DNA from: Pumilibacter intestinalis | GTDB lineage: Bacteria > Bacillota > Clostridia > Christensenellales > Pumilibacteraceae | Direction of reading: 5' to 3' | Assembly (NCBI RefSeq): GCF_943193005.1 | Contig: NZ_CALPCH010000004.1 | Span: 1 to 64,000, forward strand | Length of the DNA: 64,000 nucleotides | In this document: in pieces, positions 25,180 to 32,814 of the stretch | Numbering within the stretch: the first letter of the stretch is position 1 | Layout of the letters: each line of letters begins with the position of its first letter | Notes under the pieces: generated by a model | What the model was told of the DNA's origin: nothing | Databases searched by the model: none | What the model saw: the letters and a program-made list of their open reading frames with translations, nothing else | Position numbers and translations under genes: made by a program

Positions 25180-26067
25180 ATGGACACTTTGAAACGCTTT
25201 AACGCCGCATTGGCATATATCGAGATGAATTTAGACAGTGAAATTGTTAACAAAGAAATATCTAATATTGCGCTATGCTCGATTTATCAGTTTCAAACGC
25301 TTTTTGCCGCTATGTCGGGTATAACTTTGGCTGAATATATACGCAATCGGAGATTAGACCGTGCTGCTTTTGATTTGCAAAACACTAATGAAAGAATATC
25401 CGAAATTGCATTAAAATACGGTTACGATTCGCCGACCGCGTTTAATAGGGCTTTTCAAAAAATGCACGGTATGCCCCCGAGCAAGGTGCGTTTAGTTAAA
25501 GAGTTAAAACTTAAAGCCTTTCCGCCTATAAAATTTCAGCTATGTATAAAAGAAGCAACTATTTTGAATTATCGCATTGTAAAACAAAAAGCATTTCGTA
25601 TGATTGGGTACAAATTATCTACTTCAACAGATAATTTCAAACAGTTTGAAACCATTCCGCAATTTTGGAATAAAACTTTTGCTAACGGCAATTATCAAAA
25701 GCTAATGAAAATCAATTTAGACGAAAGTCATTCCGCAGATGTGATTGAAGGCGTATTGGGTATATGTTCGTTATCAGAACAAGACGAAACTGTTTTAAAT
25801 TATTATATAGCAACGGCAAGCACCGAAAAATTGCTTGACGGAATGGAAGAATTTTATATTAGAGAGTGTACTTATGCCGTATTCGATTGCAGGGGCAAAA
25901 TTCCGTTTTCTATACAAGAAACGTCAAAGCGGATATATAATGAGTGGTTGCCCAATTCGGGTTACGAATGGTTAAATGCGCCGGATATAGAAAGATATTT
26001 AGACGGCGACCGGACGAGCGACGATTATATTTGCGAATTATGGCTACCCGTAAAACTTAAAAATTAG
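25180..26067 (+). CDS. AraC-type regulator with GyrI-like ligand domain
   Basis: The 295-residue protein has two AraC helix-turn-helix motifs in its first 100 residues (ending DSPTAFNRAFQKMHGMPPSK). From about residue 125 it carries a GyrI-like small-molecule-binding domain that ends in Glu-Leu-Trp-Leu-Pro-Val. The domain order is that of multidrug-sensing regulators such as Rob and BmrR relatives. It has the same AT-rich composition as cat and vat, so it likely entered with them. It may respond to a drug-like ligand, but the target promoter is unknown. Confidence 0.88.
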   Translation: MDTLKRFNAALAYIEMNLDSEIVNKEISNIALCSIYQFQTLFAAMSGITLAEYIRNRRLDRAAFDLQNTNERISEIALKYGYDSPTAFNRAFQKMHGMPPSKVRLVKELKLKAFPPIKFQLCIKEATILNYRIVKQKAFRMIGYKLSTSTDNFKQFETIPQFWNKTFANGNYQKLMKINLDESHSADVIEGVLGICSLSEQDETVLNYYIATASTEKLLDGMEEFYIRECTYAVFDCRGKIPFSIQETSKRIYNEWLPNSGYEWLNAPDIERYLDGDRTSDDYICELWLPVKLKN

Positions 26068-26106
26068 GTTGAACGAGTGCAAAAGCAACGACATTTTACA
26101 AAGTAT

Positions 26107-26135
26107 TTGACAACGTAGCCGATTTTGCGTATAAT
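26107..26135 (+). promoter_or_regulatory. Consensus promoter before a broken gene
   Basis: A perfect TTGACA (26107-26112) and a perfect TATAAT (26130-26135) are 17 bases apart. The gene it served (26168 onward) is now a remnant. Confidence 0.75.
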
Positions 26136-26167
26136 GAATTTCGAATAGGGGTTCGGAGTGAAAAAAT

Positions 26168-26395
26168 ATGAATAGGAAAATCGGTTTTGTTTCTTCCATT
26201 GTAATGAGTAGCACCGTTGCGTATTTTTGATTTGTTTATTCGTATCGCTGTTTGCGCAAAACGCGTTTACCGAAAATTTGAGTTATGCTGTTTAATATAG
26301 ATTTGCTCGGTTACGGGTTGCTCGCTTTTTCCGCATTTTTTATCGGCTTGACTTTGCAACTTGCGTATTATCGACTCTTCATTTCAAAAGCGTAA
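26168..26395 (+). pseudogene. Remnant of a small membrane protein gene
   Basis: An ORF starting MNRKIGFVSSIVMSSTVAYF stops after 20 codons. Shifting frame, a hydrophobic stretch with LICLFVSLFAQNAF follows. A third frame from 26287 encodes NIDLLGYGLLAFSAFFIGLT and ends at 26395. Together they look like one small multi-spanning membrane protein broken by at least two frame changes. I cannot name the family with certainty. Confidence 0.5.
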
Positions 26396-26411
26396 AAGAG
26401 GAAATTCTATA

Positions 26412-27515
26412 ATGCAAGATAAAAGCGATATACTTAATATAGTTCCGCGTTCGGCAGTGGCATATAAACCCGTTTACACGGGCAAGGCGGGCTTTTTTTG
26501 TTATATAGCGGGTGCGGTAATGGCTATTCCCCTCGCCGTCTTTATGCTCACGTTTACGATTAACGAACCAAATATATGCGTTAAAATAACAACGGCGTTT
26601 TGTTTTGCAATCGCGATTACCGCAGGCACGTTATCCGTAATGCGTTCGGTACGCATAAGCAAAACCTTTTTGTCACGGGCACAAAAAGCAGTGCTTGCGG
26701 GCAATAAAGCAACCTCGGCAGTTATAAAGAAAGCTCAAACAAAATACCGAAGATTTAGCTCAAACGGAAGCAAATCGGCATTTAAGCAAATATTTTACGA
26801 TATCGAATACGACTATTACGACGAACAAAACAAAAAGCAGTCGGGCAAATTCAAGTTAGACTCCTCGGAATTAAACGGAATTGTTTTCGGCGAAGGCGCT
26901 CAAATAACGATTGCATTTTCGGGCAATATAAGCGTTCCGATTACGCACTACGAAATAGCCCCTACCGAAAATCCGCCATTGCCGCTCACCGAAAGCGTAC
27001 CGCCCATACGCCTTGCAAAAAGAAAAATGTGCCCCGTAAGCGAAGCGGCAAAGCAATCAAAACTCGGCACTGTATTTTTACTCGTCGCTCTTGCAATAAA
27101 TTTTCAGCTCATTATTTGGGGCGGCGATTTCCCCACCTCAACGCCTCTCAATACGTTGCGTAGCGTAACGATATGGCTCGTAATCGCAAGCATAAGCATA
27201 GTTCCTTTAGGATACGCCGTATTCCATTTCGGCAAGGCGCACGCAGAAAAAAGCAAGTTTAAGCGTTTACTCGAACACGGAAAACTTACATATGCCGCAG
27301 TGAGCAACGCTTATATCAAAAACAACGGTTTACTGCTAAAAGAAAATTCGATATACTCATTTTATACCGAGCACGGTTTGCAAAGCGGCGCGATAAATAC
27401 CAAACTGCTCGACGAGCAAATGAACAACGTACTTTGCGATTATCTTTCTCCTCCGTATATAAAAACTCTCGTTTTGTATTCCGAAAACGAGAGCATGATT
27501 GTGTATTATAAGTAA
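26412..27515 (+). CDS. Membrane protein of unknown function
   Basis: The 367-residue product (ATG at 26412-26414, after AGAGGA) has two pairs of hydrophobic helices: residues about 29-75 and about 220-280. Between them is a soluble region with many charged residues (KYRRFSS, FYDIEYDYYDEQNKK) that resembles the exposed part of DUF3592-type proteins. No catalytic motif is seen. Its base composition is closer to the host than to the cat operon. It converges with the broken metK gene five bases beyond its stop. I do not recognise its function. Confidence 0.7.
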   Translation: MQDKSDILNIVPRSAVAYKPVYTGKAGFFCYIAGAVMAIPLAVFMLTFTINEPNICVKITTAFCFAIAITAGTLSVMRSVRISKTFLSRAQKAVLAGNKATSAVIKKAQTKYRRFSSNGSKSAFKQIFYDIEYDYYDEQNKKQSGKFKLDSSELNGIVFGEGAQITIAFSGNISVPITHYEIAPTENPPLPLTESVPPIRLAKRKMCPVSEAAKQSKLGTVFLLVALAINFQLIIWGGDFPTSTPLNTLRSVTIWLVIASISIVPLGYAVFHFGKAHAEKSKFKRLLEHGKLTYAAVSNAYIKNNGLLLKENSIYSFYTEHGLQSGAINTKLLDEQMNNVLCDYLSPPYIKTLVLYSENESMIVYYK

Positions 27516-27519
27516 GCCG

Positions 27520-28230
27520 TTATAACAAATCGGATTTCAGCTTTTCCGCCGCATTCGTTCGTTCCCAAGAAAACCCGCAGTTTTCCCTACCGAAATGACC
27601 GTATGCGGCGGTTTTTGCGTATACGGGACTGCTGGCAAGCCCCGCCGCAACTACGTTCTTGGCGGCGTAACGAGCCGCGTATACCGCGCTACGGTCCACC
27701 TTTGTGGGGTCTTTGCCCGAAAACGCTCCTCCGCCGTGACGAGCCGCGCCGCCGTAGGTGTCAACTATTATCTTTCTGCCCGTAAGCCCGCTGTCGCCCG
27801 CAGGTCCGCCTATAATGAACCTGCCCGTGGGATTAACGAGAATTTCGGTATCGGTAGAAAGCATATTTTGCGGGACAACGCGCTCGATTACCTCTCGCAC
27901 TATATCGCGCCGTATTTGCTCTTGCGAAACTCCTTCGTCGTGCTGAGCGGAAACAAGCACCGTGTCTATGCCTACGGGCACGCCGTCGCTATACTTTACC
28001 GATACCTGCGTTTTTCCGTCGGGGCGCAAATATCCTATAATACCCTTTTTTCGCACCTCGGAAAGTTTTTGCGCCAACGCATGCGCGAGAGAAATAGGCA
28101 GCGGCATAAGCTCGGGAGTTTCGTTGCTCGCGTAACCGAATACCATTCCCTGGTCGCCCGCGCCGATATCGTTTTCGTTGTCGCTGTCTACTCCGCGGGC
28201 AATATCCGGCGACTGCCTGTCCAAATGCAA
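27520..28230 (-). pseudogene. metK: S-adenosylmethionine synthetase, N-terminally truncated
   Basis: The frame encodes about 236 residues of MetK from [14 protein letters not shown] through [49 protein letters not shown] to the C terminus. The first 120 or so residues, which hold the ATP and methionine-binding elements, are missing. The only in-frame start is a TTG at the break. Upstream the sequence changes to a methyltransferase fragment in another frame. metK is normally essential, so an intact copy probably lies elsewhere. Confidence 0.9.
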
Positions 28231-28239
28231 GATTAGTTA

Positions 28240-28687
28240 AGCGGGCGGCAAGTTTTTCTTTACGTGTGATTGCTTTTTGCGTTTCCCCGAATATTTTTAC
28301 CGATAAATTTTTGGGCAACGACGTAAAAGGCAATCCGGAAACCACATAGTCCGCTTGCTCATATCCGTGCAAAGCAAGTATTTCGCAAGCGTCTTCCGCG
28401 CCGCCATGCACTATTCGGAAATTTTTTTCGCCATCTTCGGGAAATTCTTTTTTAAGTATTTTCACGAATTTGTCGTTTTTCTCTATGGAGATAAGCAACG
28501 TATCTTCCCGCTTTCTTTTCAACAGCTCGCGGGTAAAAGAACCCGTTCCCGCTCCGTACTCCACTATAATTTTCGCCGTTTGAAAGTTTATCGGCTCAAC
28601 CATCTTTTCCGACAAATTTTTTCCGCTCGGCGCGATTGCGCCCACGCTCCTCGGATGCCTTAAAAACTGCATCAAAAATTTACACAT
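28240..28687 (-). pseudogene. Truncated SAM-dependent methyltransferase (phospholipid N-methyltransferase-like)
   Basis: About 150 residues match the N-terminal part of small class I methyltransferases related to phospholipid N-methyltransferase or rRNA dimethylases: FLRHPRSVGAIAPSGKNLSE, then VEYGAGTGSFTRELL, the SAM-binding glycine loop, and VVSGLPFTSLPK. After about residue 150 the frame runs into metK out of frame and reads on without similarity to 27989. The C-terminal part is therefore lost at the breakpoint near 28,240. Confidence 0.75.
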
Positions 28688-28737
28688 CTTAGGTAATGTA
28701 TCTCCGAAAAATATTATCTAAAACATGATAACATACT

Positions 28738-28745
28738 CCCCCCCC
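28738..28745 (-). repeat. Eight-base G tract in the upstream region of the truncated methyltransferase
   Basis: On the minus strand eight consecutive G residues directly follow TTGAC, a possible minus-35 box, and precede candidate minus-10 sequences. Such tracts are prone to slipped-strand length change. Confidence 0.5.
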
Positions 28746-28801
28746 GTCAAGTTCATGAACGCACTTTTTGAAAATTTCCAGAAATTATTTTTTTGCCGCC
28801 G

Positions 28802-29479
28802 TTATTCGGTACGCTCGGTTGCGGAAACTCCCTTACGGTAGTTTTTGAACCATTGAACCAAACCCCGCACGTTTATTACTGACACCGCGGTTTGCATTAC
28901 GGCAAACGCAAGCCCCTCGCCCGTGCGCGAAAATTGCACGCTCCATATAATCACGTATAAAAGAGAGCCCGCAAGATTGAAAATCCACATTTCCATATAA
29001 TTGAAAAACATCAGCGCTACCGTGACCAAACTCACGGCAAGCACCGCGCCGTCCAAAAGCGGTTGCGCGTCGCCTATAAACTTTAATAAAAAGTGCAGTC
29101 CCACGGCGGCGGCGGCTCCCGTGCAGACCGAAATCACCCAGCCTTTTATGCCGAGTTTTGAAATATTTGCGGAAATTTCTTTTTTCTTTGCCATAGTCAG
29201 TCTGTATATCATAGTCGGCAACAGCGCGAAAGCATGATACGCGGCGGTGGCGTAAAGCGTAGCGAAAAAAGCTATGACCGCGTAACCTAAGGCATACGCT
29301 CCGCCCAATAAGTAACCCAATCGTTTTCCGTCGGCAAGCAACAACAAATAAACCACCGCAACAACCGAACAAACCACGTTATACCATTTGTCTTTGCCGA
29401 GCACGCCGCACAGCACGACTATTGCGGCGAATAATGCGTACAAACACACCGTCGTTGCCTTACGTTTACTTTCTTTCAT
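28802..29479 (-). CDS. pnuC: PnuC-like nicotinamide riboside transporter
   Basis: The 225-residue protein has about seven hydrophobic segments and the PnuC family pattern, including the late aromatic motif FNYMEMWIFNLAGSLLYV and a C-terminal Val-Gln-Trp. PnuC proteins let nicotinamide riboside or related vitamins enter by facilitated diffusion. Its start overlaps the preceding beta-propeller gene by 14 bases, so it is probably cotranscribed with the carbohydrate locus, an unexpected association. Other vitamin substrates of the same fold are possible. Confidence 0.75.
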   Translation of the reverse strand: MKESKRKATTVCLYALFAAIVVLCGVLGKDKWYNVVCSVVAVVYLLLLADGKRLGYLLGGAYALGYAVIAFFATLYATAAYHAFALLPTMIYRLTMAKKKEISANISKLGIKGWVISVCTGAAAAVGLHFLLKFIGDAQPLLDGAVLAVSLVTVALMFFNYMEMWIFNLAGSLLYVIIWSVQFSRTGEGLAFAVMQTAVSVINVRGLVQWFKNYRKGVSATERTE

Positions 29480-30602
29480 TCGCTGTCAATATAAAGTCGT
29501 AGGCGGTTACATCGGTACCGTTGTGTCCGAGCAATAACGTAAAGCTATCTCCTTCAAATACTTGCTCCCGTCCCTTTCCGTGATACGACACAAGCCCGTG
29601 ATAATGACTGCCGAACTTTTGCCCGTCTTTCTCTACGCTTATCGGCTCGCTCCAGTTCAGCAAATCTTCCGACGTCCTAAGTTCCAAATAATCGGCTACG
29701 GGCATGGTTTTGCTTCCGGCATTTATCGGCGAAGACGCCATTATGTATTTTTTATACTTCTCCGAATATATTATTCGCGCGTGCCAACCGTTTTTTGCAA
29801 TCGCGCTCTCTTTACCCAAGTTGCCAGCCTCGCAAAACGCTCCATCGTAATACTTTACAAAATCTCCCATTACTCCGTCGGTGCGCTTGCGCGCCCGAGC
29901 CGCAAACACGTCGCACTCGTTAAACGTTCCCTCCTTCATATCCAATTTAAGCTTGTTGTAAAACAGGTAAACGTAGTCGCCGTGCATATCGTTGTAAAAC
30001 GTGAAATCTCCGCTACCCAAACTTATGAGCCCCGCCTTTTGCCCCTTTACGTTGCCCGCGCCGGGGTTGTAGTTCTCGGTAAAACACACCTCCTCGCCCG
30101 TGAGAACCCAACGGTCGAAAGTCCAAGTGCGCCCCTCGTCGTCGGAGTGCATTAGTCCTACGTGCCTGAAGTCGGAATCGTAGCGCGGAGTTTCGCACAG
30201 TCCGAACGCGTCGTATGCGCTGCCTCTGCCGTTCCAACCGCTCTCGTTATGAAAATAGCAAAAAAAGCGGTTGGTAACAGGGCATATATATAGCCCGAAC
30301 GGCCATATACTGCCGCGCGCCTTTACTCCCTCGGGATAGCGTATGCGGTCGAACGCGTAGTCCGCGCTACCCACGCAGAAGTTTAGTTCGGCTCGGTGCG
30401 CCTCTTTCATATCATCCAAATCTTTGCCGCTGAACATGCCTATATGCCCCATGTGCGAGTGCCCGCTCATTGCCCACAAAGTTCCTTTGCCGTCGCGGCA
30501 AAACGGCACCGTGCCGTCTTGATATATGTCCGCTTTGTTGACAAACGGCGTTTCGTAGCCGTAGCCTACCGTTACGGTGTATTTTTCGAACAAACCTTTC
30601 AT
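29466..30602 (-). CDS. Beta-propeller glycosidase-like protein
   Basis: The 378-residue protein lacks a signal peptide. It has an Asp-box at 153-160 (SDDEGRTW) and a second, degenerate one in TSEDLLNW, plus many aromatic residues, in the style of five-bladed propeller glycosidases (sialidase, GH43 or GH130 relatives). I cannot assign a GH family. The ATG at 30600-30602 overlaps the upstream stop as ATGA and has GGAGG four bases before it, which decides the start against an earlier in-frame codon. The context suggests a cytoplasmic role in mannoside or other oligosaccharide breakdown. Confidence 0.65.
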   Translation of the reverse strand: MKGLFEKYTVTVGYGYETPFVNKADIYQDGTVPFCRDGKGTLWAMSGHSHMGHIGMFSGKDLDDMKEAHRAELNFCVGSADYAFDRIRYPEGVKARGSIWPFGLYICPVTNRFFCYFHNESGWNGRGSAYDAFGLCETPRYDSDFRHVGLMHSDDEGRTWTFDRWVLTGEEVCFTENYNPGAGNVKGQKAGLISLGSGDFTFYNDMHGDYVYLFYNKLKLDMKEGTFNECDVFAARARKRTDGVMGDFVKYYDGAFCEAGNLGKESAIAKNGWHARIIYSEKYKKYIMASSPINAGSKTMPVADYLELRTSEDLLNWSEPISVEKDGQKFGSHYHGLVSYHGKGREQVFEGDSFTLLLGHNGTDVTAYDFILTANERK

Positions 30603-31867
30603 ACTGCCTCCGCATGTTTTTTGTCGAACTCGGCATTGTACTTTTTGATGAATTCGAGCACGCCTTTGCCCTTTACCCAAGTGTGCGAAAAGCTCCATTC
30701 GGTAGCTCCCGCGCTCACATTCGGATTGTCGGGATTAAATATCGCGCGGTCGTCGTAATTCCAAAAAAGTGTGAGCGGAAAATCTTTTTTTACCGCAGAT
30801 TTGCAAATTTCCTCGAAACTCAACAAACAACTCTCCGGCGAGCGGTTACCCGCAATACCTGCACCGGCTTCTCCGAGATAGGGTGCTTTTTTCATTCTCT
30901 TGCCCTGCCCAATCAGGTAATCCATAAGTCCGTCCCAATCGGAAAATATTCCTCTATCAGACGTTAAACTTTCGGGATGCTCGTCTATATTTGCATGACC
31001 ATCGCCGTAAGCATGGGTGCTCACCGCCGTAAAATCTTCGTTAATTATATCCAGTATCTCGTCCGCTTCTTCTTGCGTATCGTTACTTGTTCCCCATCCG
31101 CCCGTTTTGTAAAGCTGATACTGTCTGCCGCGCATAATAGCGTCGCCCGTACCTATTATCCTGTTATACGGGTCGTTTTCTCTTACCGTTTGGGTAAACA
31201 TTTTAGCCGCATTCAAGTAGCTCTCGGTAGTTACTTTGTTATCGCCGTCGGCAACATTAGGCAAATCGCATGATAAATTCAGTTCGTTTGCAAACTCCCA
31301 TGCGTAAAACGCAGGATGCTCTGCGTAACGACTCACCACTTTCGTCACAAATTCGTTCATATATTTCGCGCTTTTGCTCTCGGGTGTGCGCATTGCCGCC
31401 TGCCACGGCTCGCCGAAATAATTCGTAACGGCTGTTATAGCCCAAAAAAACGAAGGCATAAGTCCGATGCCGAGTTCGGCGGCTTTATCCGCCAAAACGT
31501 CGAGAACTTCGAAATATTTATCTTCTTTCTTTATAACATATTCCCAGTCGTTCGCGGTATAGCCCGATATGTTAAAGCGTATAACGCGAACGTCGTACTC
31601 GGCGAGTATCTCCATAGCGTCAAGCGAATTTTTCGGATTCCACTTGTCATATAAATATACGCGGTTGAGCATGGCATACCAGTTTAAGCCGAGTCCGTAA
31701 AATTCTTTTCCGTCTTTCATCATTGTTCCGTCTTCGGCAAGATAGAGCCCGATATGCTCCAGCTTTTCAGGCACGGTAACGTCGTTACTTTCTCCGTTGC
31801 TTGTATCGCACGCGCACAACGAAAACATAGTTACAAGTGCGAGCAATAATCCTATAGTCTTTTTCAT
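30599..31867 (-). CDS. GH5-like lipoprotein, probable beta-mannanase or related glycosidase
   Basis: The 422-residue protein begins with a lipoprotein signal (MKKTIGLLLALVTM, lipobox cysteine at residue 20). The catalytic part has the fold order of family 5 and related clan A enzymes: acid/base Glu195 in AWEFANELN and probable nucleophile Glu333 in YLGEAG, with the His-containing motif THAYGDGH at about 284-291. It would act at the outer cell surface. I place the start at 31865-31867, which has GGAGAAAAAGGA before it. Mannanase is favoured by the neighbouring beta-mannosidase, not proven. Confidence 0.75.
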   Translation of the reverse strand: MKKTIGLLLALVTMFSLCACDTSNGESNDVTVPEKLEHIGLYLAEDGTMMKDGKEFYGLGLNWYAMLNRVYLYDKWNPKNSLDAMEILAEYDVRVIRFNISGYTANDWEYVIKKEDKYFEVLDVLADKAAELGIGLMPSFFWAITAVTNYFGEPWQAAMRTPESKSAKYMNEFVTKVVSRYAEHPAFYAWEFANELNLSCDLPNVADGDNKVTTESYLNAAKMFTQTVRENDPYNRIIGTGDAIMRGRQYQLYKTGGWGTSNDTQEEADEILDIINEDFTAVSTHAYGDGHANIDEHPESLTSDRGIFSDWDGLMDYLIGQGKRMKKAPYLGEAGAGIAGNRSPESCLLSFEEICKSAVKKDFPLTLFWNYDDRAIFNPDNPNVSAGATEWSFSHTWVKGKGVLEFIKKYNAEFDKKHAEAV

Positions 31868-32814
31868 TTTCCTTTTTCTCCTATAATTATTTTGTAGGCG
31901 TCTTTGAGCGACTCGGCGCGGAACGAACACAAATCGCTCATTCCCGACGCGTCGATATTGCCCGAGGTAAGACCTATTACCGAGTAGCCGGCAAGCCGCG
32001 CCGACAAAACGCCGCTCGCCGAATCTTCCACCACTATAAGTTTTTCCCTGTTTTTGCACTTAAGACCTGCAACCGCGACTTCTTTATATAGCCACGGATG
32101 CGGTTTGGCGCAAAGTTCTCCGAGAGTGGAATATTGTTTGCCGCCTTTTTCCACTCCGCCCATTATTATTTCGTCGTAGAATTCGCGCGGATCGCCCATA
32201 CCCATTGCCTTAAACGCAGACTCTATCTCGGGTATAGCCTTATAAAACAACCCGCTCGATACGAGCGCAAGTTTAACGCCGCGGCTTTTGAGCCCCGTCA
32301 AAAACTCTTTGAGTCCGTCGGCGGGGCGTATCTTCGAATAGTCGCCGCCGCTCGAAAGCGAGGCAAGTTCCCTGCGGCTTATCTCGTAATACGTTTCGGT
32401 AACGCCCGCGTATTCGCCCGCGCCGTACTTTTTGAGCGCGTAATCGAGATGATCGGCGGTGGTGTGCCCCGAAACGAACGGAACGTCTTCGGCTGTAAAC
32501 GATACGTTTTTGCCCGTGAGCTTGCGAACCGTTTGCTCTATCACATATATCCAAAAATCTTCGCTAAGAATACTCGTGCCGTCGAGATCGGTAACCGCAT
32601 ATTCCGCTTGCGGTATAAACGTTGCCTTTTCGAGCGGATACACCGCTATTTGTCCGCCGTAGCCGGTAAGCCCGCACAGCGTTTTATCGCCGCGCTCTAT
32701 AAACGATATCTTGCCGTCGGCGGTACTGCTTATTTCTCCCGTGCCGTCTTTTCCCGCCTCGAACAGTCCGCCCAAACAGCAAGAAACGCGCGGCAGTAAA
32801 TTCCCCGCCGTCAT
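31864..32814 (-). CDS. HAD-superfamily phosphatase with N-terminal extension
   Basis: The 316-residue protein has the HAD motif DLDGT (Asp76, Asp78), ALVSSGL (motif II), a Lys-Pro-His-Pro motif III region and VVEDSASGV (motif IV). The cap domain is of the beta-phosphoglucomutase type. About 70 residues precede the first motif, which is unusual and may be a fused small domain. Its position between GH2 and GH5 genes, with four-base overlaps on both sides, suggests it handles a sugar phosphate from this pathway. Confidence 0.85.
   Translation of the reverse strand: MTAGNLLPRVSCCLGGLFEAGKDGTGEISSTADGKISFIERGDKTLCGLTGYGGQIAVYPLEKATFIPQAEYAVTDLDGTSILSEDFWIYVIEQTVRKLTGKNVSFTAEDVPFVSGHTTADHLDYALKKYGAGEYAGVTETYYEISRRELASLSSGGDYSKIRPADGLKEFLTGLKSRGVKLALVSSGLFYKAIPEIESAFKAMGMGDPREFYDEIIMGGVEKGGKQYSTLGELCAKPHPWLYKEVAVAGLKCKNREKLIVVEDSASGVLSARLAGYSVIGLTSGNIDASGMSDLCSFRAESLKDAYKIIIGEKGK

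Noticed and set aside
27989-28687. A single 232-residue methyltransferase protein
   Set aside because: Only the first 150 residues match a methyltransferase. The rest is out-of-frame metK sequence.
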